64,000 bases of DNA from Gonatopus flavifemur (Eukaryota > Arthropoda > Insecta > Hymenoptera > Dryinidae): the NCBI GenBank assembly GCA_018340375.1, contig JAFFJZ010000006.1:24744001-24808000 (forward strand). The letters run 5' to 3'. This document shows positions 11,916-27,100 of the stretch, one piece after another. Position 1 is the first letter of the stretch, and the number at the start of each line of letters is the position of its first letter. A program made the translations under genes and the position numbers. The notes under the pieces were generated by a model, which saw only the letters and a list, made by a program, of their open reading frames with translations, searched no databases and had not been told where the DNA came from.

Positions 11916-14217
11916 TTAATAAGTGTCTCGTTGAAAAGATTAGCCGTTAATTAGAGTTCGTGTTTCAATCACTTCTCGACGATTAACTTGGATGATGTCG
12001 TGGCTCACAAAACCGTTATTGATAATAGTATACTGATAAATAATTCACCGAGCACAGCATGGTGGAATATTATCTCAAAGCCATCTCGTAAAGTGACTAT
12101 TGTACTCGTCCCGTTGTCAAAATATTCTTGTTCGTTCATCTCTCCGTTTTAGTTCTCTGCATTTTCTGTGCACCAACATACGACTCTCACTCTCCCCGCT
12201 CACTCGTGTCATGTTTTGCTGGAAACCGTGTGGGTAAAGTAAAATATCCTCCCATGTATTCCGTACATTCTCATTTCTGCTTTTGTATCGAGTGTGATTC
12301 TTGAATAAAGTGTCACGTCATACGGATGAGATTTCAAAGAAGAATAGAACCTTATTTGTCGCACGAATCGTAAGAAAAAAAGGAGAAACTTAATTGAGCA
12401 TGCCAGATTCGAGAAGAAATCTAGATCTCGTAACGAAAAAGAATATGTAGTACGAGCGAAGGCTCTGCAGCCGATTTCTTTCTCGTTTAACCTCTCCAGA
12501 GGACATAAATCATTGGAATGTCTTCGGAAAAACAAAACCATTATGGTTATCTATTTTTCTTCTTCTTCTTCTTCGTTTTCTCCCTCTTTTTCTCTCCCTC
12601 TCATCGCTGTTGTGCCATAAATGGAGCATCAAGTCATTTTTATAATTCATATAACACGCAAATTATCACACGAAAAATTGTTCTCTCGCAGAGAATCGAA
12701 TGATGTTTAATTGGAATTGAGAATCTCTCTCCTCCCTTCTGCTTCATTCGCAATATATCACGAACAAAATATCAAACTTCATTGATCATAATACAATTTT
12801 TGTTGAGTTCACGTGGTATATACTACTCTCTACCTCTTGCACAGTATATTACAAGAAGAAGAGATGTATCGACATGTCAGTGAACGGGAGCTGTGGGGGC
12901 CATTGCTCAGAAATTTAATGCGGGTCGTCGCGAATTTCGAGAAAACTCTTTCGGAAAGTAGTTCACCAAATCGTAAATCATATCTGTAGCCAATACATAT
13001 ATTCATGACTTGGACGGATGTGTGGGTCGATGGCTCCGTATACGTGCACAATAACGCGCGCATATATATCCAGACAGGAAGAAGCCAGTAATGCATTTGG
13101 CCGCTTATTTGTATGTTTGTGTGCCGTTCGAAAACTCCGGGAATGTATTCACGAGGATATAACGTGTCGATGTCAAGAAATAAGTACATTGCTGTCGATG
13201 GAAGCTACGAAACCTCCGAGGAAAAAAGAATGAAGGCAAGAGAAAGGAACAGTCAGGGGAACGACGATTGGGGTAATAGTGTGTACGTAGGTACCTACAT
13301 AAGTAACGAAAAAGTCGCGAGCGAAAGGATGAAGTGGATGGAGCCGGATAGACGCGCGGCCGAGGAAAAGAGTCGTTGAAAGAGCAAAGTTTCAAAACGA
13401 GGAATAAAAAAGTTCTCTCGAAAAAACTGCGCGACGGATAGATAGCGGGGAAACGTAGAGAGAGATACGTCCCGCGTGTTTGAGTGTATCAAGTTTTTTT
13501 ATCCTTTTCTTACAGGAAACGCAACTCTAAGGGAATGGAATGAGGGGAAATGGAGTGAAGAAGGGATTACATGTGTATTCGTGGGGTAGAATGTGAATTT
13601 ATAATCATAATGGTTTGTGTTTTCGTATCTGTCACGAATAGTCAGCACTTTTGAGTTTAATGTGTTCAAAGTTTTGTACGAGTTCACAGAATTTCATCAT
13701 GTACAGATCGAATGTTTTACAATGAATGGGAAAACAAGTATGAAATCAGTAGAAAAACATGGTAGGGGCCAGACAATTCAATGACGAACAGTCATCCCTT
13801 CGATTACCTTTACAGGAACCAAGTTCATTCACTTCCTTTCACTTACTCCGTGGATGTGAAACGAATTGTCTTCTGATGCATATTCGAAGAATTGATGTTC
13901 TTTTTTTCACAATAGAATAGCTTGGGACTGTACGAATCGCTATACTTCAAACTCTCATCGAAGTATGCAAACTCATGCAAATCTTGAACTTGTGGAAGGA
14001 ACTGCAAACAGCTCACTTGAAAGTTTCTATACTCCACGATTCGAGTCCTTCTGGTATCCTGCGATGCTGCTCTTTTGTAACTTTGTCGTAACCTCTGTTC
14101 CCACGTATGTACAGTTTTATGATATATTTCTCTTTTTCTCATCTTTCTATACATTCAGTATTGCGTTTCTGTTTCAATTTATATTAAATTGAAACTTCGG
14201 ATTCTGGAATCTCTGTA
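11916..14217. other. Intergenic stretch without recognised genes
   Basis: Contains a TTC run near 12556-12575 and open frames without recognisable motifs. Confidence 0.45.
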
Positions 14218-14451
14218 CACGGAAAGACCGAATCTATCAATATTTAGGAAAATGACTGTCAATTTAGGGAAAACGATGATGTTAAAATATTAACAATTGA
14301 TAGCTTCATTGGTATTTTTCATATTGAAACTATCAATTGTTAATACATCGACTACGAATTTTTGGCGATCCTCTTTTTCCCTAAATTGACAGTCATTTTT
14401 CCAAATGTTGATAAATTCTTTCTAAATAATAAGAGACTCGGTCTTTCAATG
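14218..14451. mobile_element. Group B foldback element B1
   Basis: The left terminus is CACGGAAAGACCGA and the right is the complement of CATTGAAAGACCGAG, flanked by TA on both sides (14216-14217, 14452-14453). The arms carry complementary AAATTGACAGTCATTT-type blocks and TAACAATTGATAG. A TA duplication fits Tc1/mariner-superfamily mobilisation; the element is non-coding. Confidence 0.75.
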
Positions 14452-17400
14452 TATTTATCGATTATTATGAATATTCTGAGTAGAAAAAACAAGTTTAGGG
14501 CCAACATAGCCATGATCACGTGGGTAAAAATGGACCATGCACTGGCGGTAGGCAATTATGATCAGCGATGATTGAGTCAATTCTTTCATTAATTTCTTAA
14601 AAAGTCTATGACGAGGAATCTATAGCTGTCTCATAAACACACTTTACATTCCTATGATCCTTCCTTTCTCTCGAATATCTTCATACCAATTCATCTTTCA
14701 ATTTTCTTTGAATGAGAAAATCTATCATATTCTCAAAATGTTATCGAATTGAATCAAATGATTCATATTTTTGGGTCCGAATCCCTTTTACGAAGAAGAA
14801 CATTGGAAGTACATCGATTTGAATCAATATTCGAGTCCAATAAAATCAAGTATTGTTTCTTCGGTTCAACACGCAGTATAAAATGTGGGAAAGATTCAAA
14901 GAGAGTAACCGGGATTTCGAGGGATGAAGTTTCTTTGAATCTTTCAAGTCAACATGATTTAGATGGAACGTGCTGCCAACAAAAGAACCAGCAGGTCATG
15001 GATTTCGTGTATTCACTTTTTTTCCATAAATTACTGTGTTATCAATGTCTCTCATTTTCCCTGAAAAATTCCGTTGCCCACCATCAACGCTTGTATAGCA
15101 GTTGTTTGTTCATTTACTGAAAAAATAAAACGTTTATCAAGAATTGCAGAAGTTTCAACGTTGAATCGTACGAAACTTCTCCTTCCCTCTCATCCTTGAG
15201 AAAATTAAATTGATTCAGACGTTTAAATGATATCAATAAAGATCAGTAACAGGAATATTACCCTCGACATTAATATCTATTTTTCTTCTCTTAAAGAATG
15301 AATTATTCATAACTCCAGCGAGTGAATGATCACGTTTTGAAACGAGGGAATTATTGAGTCTGATATCGAAGCCAGCAAAGCCACAATAAGTACAGTCTTT
15401 GTGATGAAGTCGCTCACGTTGAAATAATTGATAACGTTGTAATTCATTTGAATGTTTCGGTTCGCGCTGCTTATTTGACATACTTCCCATTTTAGATTCT
15501 ATTTTTAATATATTACACCGAATGAAAACAATGATTTCAACACATCATACTTTATATGCAAATTCCAAAGAGACACCAATCAACCATCTCAATTTCCTAC
15601 CTATGTCTCATTCTTTCATGTCTTGGGATCATCAATCACTGTCTTCACTCTTGTAAAAGTCTCACGAAAGCTGTCACAAATTACCTTTTAATTCGTCTCA
15701 ACAGTCGCTTTAACGGTAGTCGAATTTGAATGCATTGCATTACTATGTCGATCGTTAAATCTTCATTAGTGTTGCAAACTTTCCGCGAATAGCAATTTGT
15801 CGTCCGGTAACCGGAATGCAAACGGATCATCGAATTATCATAAATTCATAGAACAAGACTAATAAAGATGCTCCGTTATTTAACGAGATTTAATAAGTTA
15901 TAGTTTTCCAATATCTATTTCATTTAATGAATAATCTTTCCTTGATGTTTACAAATAAATTCATTCAACCCCTTTTATGGAGAAAACTTGCGGGTATACC
16001 TATCAACGGGAATTGCGAAATATTTTGTTCCACGATATACAAGGGTAGTATATCCCATGGAACGTTACCAAGTTCTCGTCTCGAGGTCGAAAATTAAATC
16101 CCAACTTTTCCCAAGCGGCCGCAGATTGTGCACAGTTTGGCTAGCGTGGTTTAGAGAAATACGAGATGGAAACAAACATTTTCCTAACGCACCCTGATCC
16201 CCAATGCTATCGAATATTATGGTGTGTTTTTTCAACTCTGAATACATTCATTTAAAATCAGGGGATGAAAATTGTATTATCGATTACTTATAGTAGATAC
16301 ATCGAAGTCATTGCCGGTTCATATGGAATCCCCAGGATCAACTCGCACGGTACGAACTGGTCCGCGTATGTGCGAACTCACATTTAAACGAAACCACAAT
16401 CTTCCACGTGCACATGCATATATTTATGTGGTCGAAGGGAATCCATGGTTATCCACGCGCTAAATAATCCGGTTAACGTTCGATAGTACGACGCCTATAA
16501 AATAGCTGATATGGTGGTTGCTGTGGTCTTTTTCAAAAACGGGCCAACTCATGCATCAATTCACATGAGTATCGATAGAACGGAAGCGACCAGACGAGCG
16601 GATTACGAACCTGTGGTGAAACTTTATAGCACCAACGACCAGCAAGTGCGTCATTAGCAGACGCAAATACATATACACACATCTAACAGGGTGCGGGTGC
16701 ACGTCCCCGCGAGTGTAGTGGAACAATGCCGTAAAAGTCAGACCGGATAATCTGGCGCTTAATACTTCTCTTCAACGTCATAACGTTAGTTGTGTTATCT
16801 ATCACGAATGGGAGATGGAACAACTTCATTATTGATAGTATAACCGTTGATGAGACCACTTGTGTATTACGATAAAATTGTATCGTTGCTTCGGTAATTC
16901 TCACGCCTCATTTCGCCAACATCGATCCCGTGATACGATCAGTACCCATCACTCAATTCGATTCAACGATATTGATTTCCGATCCACGTTTATTAGAGTA
17001 ACAAAACAAAAATCCCATTCACCCTCCCATTAAGAAACTAATACTATCGAATATCGAACTGCTTTCGATATCATCGAAAGAGATGATCGGTAGATCTCTC
17101 AATAATACAAACGACTGAACATGAATCGAGGAAGAAAGTTACAAGCGTACAAGATATCTCGAACGATAACTTGTCAAATGGTTTGTGTATTATATTGCAG
17201 GGGGATCGTTTCTCATTCTAGATCATACCATTTTTCTATCGCGAAGATAGACTTTTTTCGCTATATAGAAAGAAGAAGAAAGATATACATCGGAAGGAGC
17301 ATTGGTATGGGGATGATATTTCAGAAGGCGCTTATTCAACGAACATCAGTCAGCATCACCTGTCATCATTTGAGCGATACGAAAAGCTGAGTGTACGGAA

Positions 17401-20400
17401 TGATACATAGATAGGTGGTACACGAGAGAATAGAGACGAGGGGATCAACGAAGGACAGTCGCGCCAAGCTTTTGAAATAGAGCGATAGAGCGAAACCTCA
17501 TGTATAGTCAGTTCCGTTCGAACCGCAAGGTCGAACGAACATCACATGTTATGTTGACATATTATGAACTCACAGATCTCCAAGATAGATAGAATTTGCT
17601 GAGTAATCTAGTTCATTAATAATAACCCAAGCTACAAGATATCCATACGATAATTATTGATAATTATTCCAAGTACATAAGTTTATTTCTACGAACATTT
17701 TTATATTCAACGATCCGTGATTGCACAATTATTGCGCTCAAACTACACGAATCGTCAGAGTTGGTAATTTCATGTCATAATGAAAAATTCCACGATGTAA
17801 TTTAGAGTGAATGCAATGAAAGAGAAATATGAATGTATCAGTTTATTATTTCATTCTTCATTATGTAAAAGCTTTTGAATGTCTCATGTGTTCGTATTAT
17901 CACGACGATCATGAATAATTTCTCTTACATCGTTGTGCTTAATTATTGAGGATTATTCATGAATTCTTATTCATCCGTTCGAGTTTATTTCTCCCATATG
18001 TTCTCCATTTGATACGAATAATATGAATGTAGAATGTACAGTGAATATGTACACACACATAAGTGTGTGTGTGTGTGTGTTCTAATTTACAATTGAGCTG
18101 TCTAGAACACTCGGCATTTTCGATGTGTTACAAATGTAACACGGTAGAGAAAATGTGATGCTGAATTTCCATAAGCAGACACTTAATTCTCACGTGGTAT
18201 GCGGCGAAAGGCCGGCTGGCTGCTGGCTAGTGCAGCTGCTGGCTGCTGGTGGACTCTACTATTTTATTATCGAAACGTGACTACGTGTTTCCGAGACCTG
18301 ACGATACTTTCAATGAAAGGCATGAGCTGTTAACGATCGCTGAAGAAAAGAAAAAGAACTATACTGCTGATCCAACTACTGAAAATGAACCTGAAACTAT
18401 AGACTCTTGCTTCCCTTTCTTTCTTTCTTCGAGTATAAAAGTCCGTTATGTCGATTATATCTTTATTACGGATACAATTCTTCTTCTTCTTCTCGTGTTA
18501 TATTCGAAATGAATTTGAAAACACCGTGTCGAGAGAATCTTTTTTTCTTTACGCAACGATGTGTTAATGCCGTGGTTGGGTTGATACTGTGTGCGCGAAT
18601 GAGGGGATGGAATAACAAATTAATGTGTGTGTTTGTGTGCGACTGGGTATGAATGAGCGCCGAAACAAAGTTTATTTTGGTGGAGAACTACTGCTAAACC
18701 TAAGATTCGGTAGCAGTCGTCAGCGTCGGTAGTAGTGGGAGGGGATGCTTCAAACGCTACCACTCGTAGTTCGACAACGGTGCTGGGTTACATACGACCA
18801 GAGAGTTATCCATCTACCAGTCAAGAGGATGAGGAGAAACGATGGAATGATATATAGAGGGAAAAGATAGAGCTGGAGAAGAGGAAGAAGTAGCAACAGC
18901 AGCGCAGTAGCAGCAGTCGGTGACGGTGATTGTTACGCAACTGACGTTTCAGCTAACTGAAGCGTTGTATCTATCGTTTGTTGAGTTCACGCGAGAAACG
19001 AAACTATTGCGATGCTTGGGCATTTGGGCATGTACAAGTTTGCATTCGCTACTCAAGATATCTCTGAACTCACGTACTACAGGTATAAACATCGTCTCTT
19101 CTTCTGGTATATCAATTCTCAACATCCGTACACGAGATCATGATGATGATGACGGTAGAGGTGTTCAGAGCGTTATATTATGGTCGTAGAAACTCTAATC
19201 TCACACGCAGGCTCAAGTTACTTTGCTAGAATCCAAGCGAAAAGTTGTCGCGGAACGTCACAGAATTGAATCAGGTTAATAGTAGGTTCTGTGTTCAAAC
19301 TCGTTTCTAGAACTGTATTTCACAATGAGGAACGTTAGGAAAGATTCTACCTCTCTCTGTCTGTGTTGTTGCTACAAGTTCCCGATACGTGTACTATGGT
19401 AAATGAAAACGTGATACTCACTTTGATTATGTTACCTCAGTCTCGCTTGGAGCTCCATACATTAATTCAACACGATAACAAGTTAGATTCAAACGAAAAA
19501 CTTGAATAAAATTTAGCTGAGATCTCGAACTTCCTGGTATACCGCTGAAGAAATTATATGGAAAAATAGAGAATCGCCCGATCGCTCGTTAATTAAAGAA
19601 AAACAGAAATATCGAATGGAGGGAGTGACGCTCGGAACAACAAACTCATAGTATCACTTTCGTCCTTTGTCTCTCATTGTCGCTCCTGGCATTTCTAACT
19701 CTCAAACTCCACTCGACGAATATTGGTTCCGCTTTCTGCTACTTTGGCATCGCGTGCAGATGGATATACAAGCGACATGATGAAAATGATCTGTCAATGG
19801 AGGTTTGTGTACAATCAAATTTATGCAGTCCACGTGGTTCTCTGTGGTTCACTTCCGGATCTGTTTATTCCATTAGCCTTGCAAAATCCTGACATGACAT
19901 TTTTTCGTTACATTTTTCAACGGTTGTTGAAATGTCCTTGGAGTTTTTGATCATTCAAGTTGCTTCTACATTGAATTCCACAATTTTGCAAAACAGTAAT
20001 TAAAATTGAGAATAAATTGACACAATTTCTGTGACTATGGCAAGAATTCTAAAATTCGTGTTTCTGAATAGATCGGCACAATTGCATGTTTTCGAAAGAA
20101 TCGATGAGTCCGGAAGGGTTGTTTGGAATTTTTCAGAAAGTATTGTACTACCGTTGAAAAATGTAGCTACAAATTAATGTTATTCGAAGACTGGACGGGT
20201 TGAATCTTTGGTGGAATTTTGGATTCTTATCAATTTCTGTCAGAATTATTTGATATTTTTTGAAGAACTTCAACAATCAGCAACTCAGCATGAAACATTC
20301 GATGCGTTTTCCAAGTAAAATAAAAATACAAGGTTCGTTAAAAAAAAACTTCTACTTACCTGTATGATTTTCCAATACATCAAAGAGACCTCGCGTTACA

Positions 20401-20510
20401 TTCCGAAGACATTTTCCAGTGCCTCAACGATAATGATGTTTAAATGAATTCGTTATAATTTTTCCCATGTCAAGAAAGAAAATAAAATATCAAAATCAAT
20501 GTTTTTTTTT
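14452..20510. other. Region downstream of Beat; simple repeats, possible transcribed island
   Basis: No coding exon was recognised. It includes a GT run (18063-18080), an imperfect GGCTGCT repeat (18212-18251) and a GC-richer, CAG-rich patch (18660-18960) with TATATAG at 18851. The patch could be a 5' exon or promoter of an unseen transcript, but nothing confirms it. Confidence 0.35.
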
Positions 20511-20516
20511 TTTATT
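20511..20516 (-). terminator. beat: Candidate polyadenylation signal for the Beat gene
   Basis: This is an AATAAA on the minus strand about 540 nt past the Beat stop codon, the first canonical hexamer I saw in that direction. It sits in an A-rich run, so a chance match is possible. The interval 20517-21056 would be the 3' UTR. Confidence 0.3.
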
Positions 20517-21056
20517 AAAAAAAAACTTGAGGAAAATTAAATATTGTGTATTAAATATTCATCTCATATTCATAATATTTCATGTATTAAATATAAATAA
20601 AATATTCATCAGAGGTTATATGGATCACAAAAAATGTTGTCTCATGAAATTTCACGGTAAAACATTCATTTGAAGATACATATTCACATTACGTGCATTC
20701 TCCATACACTATATAACAATAATGAATAATAACTGTAATAAACTTAAATACATAATAATGTTAATCTTAACAACTGCGAAATGTACAAAAAGATGTATCA
20801 TTCAAAGTTCTCTAATCGTTCTTGACAACACGTCGACTGCCTTTAGTTTCACTTTCAGAACATCGTCCGAAGTACAACTCAATACATCAAATATGACATA
20901 AATATACATTTTGTTCAAAGATCATCCATCTTTTCTTGCTGATGCGTTGATGTATATTATTATCATCCACTCGACATTGTTTTTTTACGACTCTAATGCA
21001 TTTACCGTTTGATCTTAGTCAATTCTTCATTCACTCTTGATTAATTTTTGTAATGA

Positions 21057-21145
21057 CTACCTCAAAAGCGGATACAATATATTCAAGCAAAACATCATCG
21101 AGTAAGCAACGAGATCCGTAACGCGACTAGCACTCCCTGAAATCA
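21057..21145 (-). CDS. beat: Beat exon 6: hydrophobic C-terminal tail and stop
   Basis: After a 285-bp intron the acceptor TTATGTTGCAG ends at 21146. Two bases complete a valine codon from exon 5. The next 28 codons start ISGSASRVTDLVAYSMMFCL and end at a TAG (21059-21057). The Ser-rich spacer followed by a hydrophobic terminus resembles a GPI-attachment signal, though a short transmembrane tail is also possible. The phase match, strong acceptor and hydrophobic end support it as the terminal exon. It was too short to appear as a stand-alone open frame. Confidence 0.82.
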
Positions 21146-24100
21146 CTGCAACATAAATCACGAAGAACATTCGTTATAATTAGGCGAGTAATGGGGAATT
21201 ATGCTTGTTCGAATATTAATGGGGACCATTTCGGTGATGAGATTGCGTGGAATATGTTTCGTTAAATCTCGGGAAATGAACATGATTTTATTCTCCTTGC
21301 TTGACGTTGTTGGAGGATATCGAAAATTATCGGTGATGATGATTGTTATAGAAAGAGTGAAAATAATATAAAAGATGGAATTCCAAAAGGATTCGCTAAA
21401 CGAAAGATGGAATGCGGGGAAAATATTTACCTCTTTCCGGTACTGGTTCACGTAATCCTGTACCCAGCTGAATTTCGCTCTGAGCTATGTATATACCAGG
21501 TATTTGAGCAGTGCAGCGGAGATTCAACTGACCGTTAACGTAATGGAATGGTTGAAGAGTCACACTAACTTCGCTCCGCTGTGGGGCAGCCACGAACTCG
21601 TTCGTATGATCTATGCGATTAATATGATCTCGTTGACGTGACTTTTTGTCACGTTGGGATGCTTTTGGAGTCTCTTCCAGATAATTCGACGGCGATGCGT
21701 CTACCTGCAACAAATCGACAATGATACCATCGAGATAAAAAAAACGAATTCTCCTTTTATTGTCGTTCTATTGTAAATTGTTTTGCTGTTATCTTTAGAT
21801 TTTTCCTCCTCCCTTTTTCCATTCAACTCTTTCTCGACCTCCAGCATGCAAATGTATTTGAAAAACACGAGCTGTAGCAGCTAGCGGAGTAGAAAAGGTT
21901 GGGAAAAAACAATTGTACCAAGGCATCGTGGGATTCCAAATTTGCTTTCAACCATCCATGTTCAAGTTCATCCATGTGGAATCAGGAAGTGACCTCTTTT
22001 TCTTTCACTGCTGTCGTGACTGGGATCTTATGAGCTGAGATACAAAGACAACGACTGCAATGTCACTTTCCTCGAATTTTATAGGAAGTCTTAGAATCGT
22101 AACAGGATCTTGTTCCGTACCTTTTGTACCTTTTGTTCCTTGGTTTAATCCTTTGGTGAAAAAGCTGTTTAATCTATGTCAAGCTTTCACCAGATTTTTC
22201 TTCGTTTTTCCAAACACTTTTATCTTTTCTATCTCTCCCCAGTCTCTATTCAAATTTGAGAAATGAATTTTGATGGTTTCCGACAGTTCAAAAAATTATT
22301 TCAGAGAGGAATTTCCGGACCGATGTGGATGAGTGATTATACATATTCCCGGAATGTTTTGATAGATTAAAACGCGAAGGAATTTTATATGAAGTTTGAA
22401 TATGCATATCACGTGAAGGGAGTACAATAATAGAAGGAATTCAAGATCATTCTATCCCTGGGAGTTTCAAAATGAGAAAATGGGAAAGCGAATTAGGTTA
22501 TGTACATACGATTTTAGTTGGTAACTCAAGCATCATGAGAATTATGAAGAAGTTGATGCTTCGAATTACCGTGGTGCTTTTTATCATTTCTTGGATAGCA
22601 TTCGAGGGATCATCGCTTCTCGATCTATTGATTTTCAAAATAACGTTCAATCACAAATTGTGAGGGAGAAAAAAAATACATTTCCATCATTCATATCCGT
22701 TTCTATCCTCATTCGATGTTTTCACAACGACTATATTTCTTCATCATTTCTGAATATTTTTTCCAATTATTCTTGGTACAGTATCTGAGAGCTCGGTATC
22801 TGAAGATATGTATCAAGAAGCTTTTTCTTGTACCACATACCTCATCTGTATTAAAATCTTTATGAACAGCTCTTCTTTGGATAACTAGTACACAGATCAC
22901 CTCATTCGGGTAGAAACTTGGGATGAAGTCGTATCTTTTGGACCATCTATGTGAAGAATGTAGTATTTTTGATTACGAGGTACTGTATCCGATATTCATT
23001 CGAAGTAATCGAACCCTAATGCATCTATCCACAAAATTCCCATTTTTGATCAATTCATGGAAAGCACATGCGAATAAAAATCAAAATTTCATAAATGAAA
23101 TTCACTAATCCAGCACGAACAGACACGAAAAATTTTCAACAAATTTTCTCAGCACGGGAGTCCGAGATTGAGTTTGTCACAAGGAGTTTGTTACGCTTTT
23201 ACAAAAAGCTTACGGAGATCTGAATTTTAGAATTTTATACCCTCCAGTCAGTTTTATACACTCATCATAAGTGCTTTGCATGATCACATTTAAGCTTTTG
23301 ATTCACTTTTGCTCCATCATGAAGAACTTTCGGTAGGAAGTGAAATCTAACGAAAGAGAGAACAATGGGAACGTACTTCCAAGTTTGTCTTGACCACTCA
23401 TCCGCCTCTGGTACCCGAACTTCTGACCGCACTGGAATAACTAGTGTGAACGTTGAACTGATTTCAGCAGCACAATCGAGAGTATCTTGAAAGGTCAAGA
23501 AATTTCCAGAATAAAGATATACATCACTTGTGATATTGAAAGAAAAGAAATTCATAAACAAGTTTCAATGAAACACTCGTTTCTTCCTATCGATTTTTTC
23601 TCTCCCGAAACACACACACACGCAAGCACACCCACTACCTTCTCCTAGGATCTTTGTTTTTCTTTCATAAACTACATATACAACTCCATTTGCTTCTTAT
23701 ATGAAGGAACGTTATATGAAGTCTACGTTCACGATCTAATTAGAAGAGCAAGCAAACATTTTCTCTTTTCCTCTCTTCTTTCTTTTTGTTGTTGTTGTTG
23801 TTGTTGTGTTGTGATTGTTAAAAGAACGTGAGCGTTTGGAGTCTCACAGGGAAGTTTGTTGAAAACTGACATCAGGATTACCAAAGGTCACAACAGAGAA
23901 AGACAGAAGATACTACAATTCTAGGTTCTACGTTCTTCGTTCTACGTTCCCATGTTAAAGCTAGGACAATTGCCGAGTAAACGATCCAGCTTAAAATGCG
24001 GATTCCGAGTAATAAAATGAGGACGTGTAAAAGTTATGTCTGCGAGTCTTTCTGCAATTCCAGGATACGCGACGTAAACAATACACCGTTTCTCGATTCT

Positions 24101-27100
24101 CTAGAAAAATAACGCTTGTATGAATTCATTTTTACCACTTTGTATACACGCGTAAACTTAATTTTTTCTCATACTTTACCGATATCTTTGTCTTTGTCGT
24201 TTATGCTCGAGAGAGTATAAAAGTACACGTATCAACTCGAATCTAGAAAGAACGAGAGTCAGAGAGTCTTTCTGCGTACGAAGATAGGGAAACTGCGATC
24301 TTTTATATATGGTAAAAACGCTGTGTGGAACCAAAACTCAAAGCGTAACGAACACAAAGCTTTCATATCGAGCTCGTCGAAAGGAAGAATTGAAAAGAAC
24401 TAAAGACATATCGGTTGAGAAACATTGAGGAATCAATGCAAGAATTTCCTCCTGTCTTTCTCGATTTTCTCCTTCTCTCATCATGGATCGACTTGTTCTG
24501 GGGAAAAAAGAAAGCATCTCGCCCATCCATTGATGATGATGTTTCAGTTCGGATGAATGAAGTTCTGTGTTTTTGACATATGTGTTACGGATTGGTATGG
24601 ATTTATCTATACGGGAACTCTTGAGAGTTAGTCGAGCGGAACAACTCTCGATTGAATGAACTGTAACAAAAGTTCGAACAGTCTTTGTTGATTATTAACC
24701 ACTGCACCAGACGGTATCTCTCTTTTTGATTTGAATTATGCCATTTTATGCCTAACATCGATTTTACTTGCAATAAATTTCAGTGTCGTGTACATTCTCG
24801 TAATAAATTGTGAACTTTCGTGGTACCATCCGAACATATTCATCGCAAATACTCTTCCTTGATTAGCAACAATTTCCTTCCACATGCCTTACAAATGTTA
24901 ATTATCAAGTGGATTAGAGAACATTGAATTCTCTGAATTGCTCTCCTTCTCCTTTTCGCAAGATACTCTGGGGAATGTGAAGCGTTCGTCTTCGTGATTG
25001 AGTCCCTCGGTAGGGAATGAAGGAATATCACTTACTCCAAAGATTCATAGATCCAACGTTTCCTTCATTTCGAACGATAATCACAGTTATGGATTCATTC
25101 TGAGGCCCCGTGAAAAAATTGTTCACTGAAATGCTTCAATTTGGTACCCACGTGGATAACCCGTGATCGAGTCTAACCGCCTGTGATCGTGCTAGACAAC
25201 CGATTCTCGCTCGTGATCATGCAAAATTTTGATGACCGAGAAGTATTTATACAAAACTACTTTGTGTTGATTTTTTCATCACGGATATACATGCTTCATC
25301 ATACTACATTGGTCCCGAATGCATGCACGTACGCCTGATCACCTATGATCATGCCTGAAAAAGGAAACTAAAAAATGGGAGCTGCATGAGCACAATAAGT
25401 GGAAATGATTGACAATAAATGAGTGTTCGATAAGATAGTTATAGTTTCACGCCTTACAGAAAAATGATTGATTTTGAATGGATTTCTCATGCATAATCGA
25501 GCATAATCAAACGTGATTGGACGTAATCGAGCATGATTATTAGTCCTCATCACCTGGGTACGAAATTGGGACCTGATCATGCCTGTTCATGCCTCACGAA
25601 TGAAGCCCGATCAGGCGTAAACGGGCGGAGACAATTTTTATTTCAGTATTTCGATATAATAATCATATTTGAATTGTGTATCGAAGAACGGATGTTAAGA
25701 TATCTCTGTTCACGTGTCTATCTATCATACCTCACGTGATCGTACATTCACACGTGTCTACGATGATAGGCGAATGCGACTTTGATGAATCATGTGGAAT
25801 ATCATTCAGGAATAACACTACTGTTATGCCGTTAGAAATGGTTCGAATATCCAAGACAAGCATTCGCCGTTTCTCTCCAACAATGTCGTGGCGTTGTATT
25901 TGATTGATCGATGATCGTCGGTACGATGACTGTTGTTTCCAACACGTCCGGATGTCAGAGGTTAATTTGAAACTGGAACCGCATTACCAACACGATCGTA
26001 ACACAGATAATTCATCCCTGCGGATGAGTCACTCGCGATCTTTTATATACATTCCTTTATATCTCATGTATCGATGATCTCATTTGATTTCGAATTCCGG
26101 ATTTCCAGTTTTTATCTCGCAAAGACTTCTCGAGCTCACGCTGTAACGTTCAGCCCTCAAGTTACGGAAGATTTATTCGAATCGAGATATTCCCGGGTGA
26201 TTGCGAAACTCGCTCGAAGATCTATTACAAGTGCAAAGGAGGAGTATGGCAGATTTCGAGAGGAGGTATGGAGGAAAAGAATGTTTCCATTTGATAACGG
26301 GGTTGACTTGGCTTAGCTTGCCACCCACCTATCTTTCCTCCCTCCTACCTCTAGTCCTTGGGGTTATTTTTCTTTCGAGGTGTTTTGTATAGACCTCGCG
26401 AATCAGATAAAACTAATGATTGTTCTATACGAAACTATCGTTAACTGTATCTTTAGATATTATTGCAGCTCAATTGTTCATGGGACCCGTTCAGAACTCC
26501 TCTTCTCGAACTGTCCTATTTCTTCCTCTTTTTCACATAATTCAAATGGGAACAGCTGAAGAGAAAGAGTTGGATAGATGAAGATACAAAGGAACGTCAA
26601 AATACAGGAAGAAGGAAGAAGAGAGGGTAAATATGTGCGCCTTTGTCACAGAAAACCTACTGCAAACAGGCCACGTCTTATTGAACAGAAGACAAGAAGC
26701 TTTGAAGTCTGACAAAGAGTAAGTAGAGGGGAAAAAGATGGAGAACAGAAACCTTGATATGATGAAGAGCACGGGCAGGGGGGTTGGCGCGGCGCGTTCC
26801 AAAGTGGAGAAGAAAAGTTTGAAAGAAGTGAGACGGAAAAGCAGACCTGGCTGAACTCCGAGAACTCAAATGTACTTTAAAGTACAAAAGAGCGACGGAG
26901 AGAAAAAAAGAGGAAGAGATAGACGAGAGGAAGGATTGGGAAGGAGAAAACGGAACGAACAGATGAGAAGCCTACGGGAATCAAACGTGGTTGAATATGG
27001 AACGTATGTACGTACAACTTGGCATTCGCTCTCGCTAAACTACAAGACAAAGTGTCTCTCAAAACATGACTGACGATCTATAAATCGTCTAGGACGATTC

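Noticed and set aside
18660..18960. Candidate last Beat exon or a separate Ser-rich coding exon on the minus strand
   Set aside because: Stops follow every plausible acceptor in the required phase; a better terminal exon exists at 21057-21145.
23265..23561. Candidate for the missing Beat Ig2 exon
   Set aside because: It lacks the DRYDPGD-ANC signature and correct phase. The true exon was found at 27827-27960.
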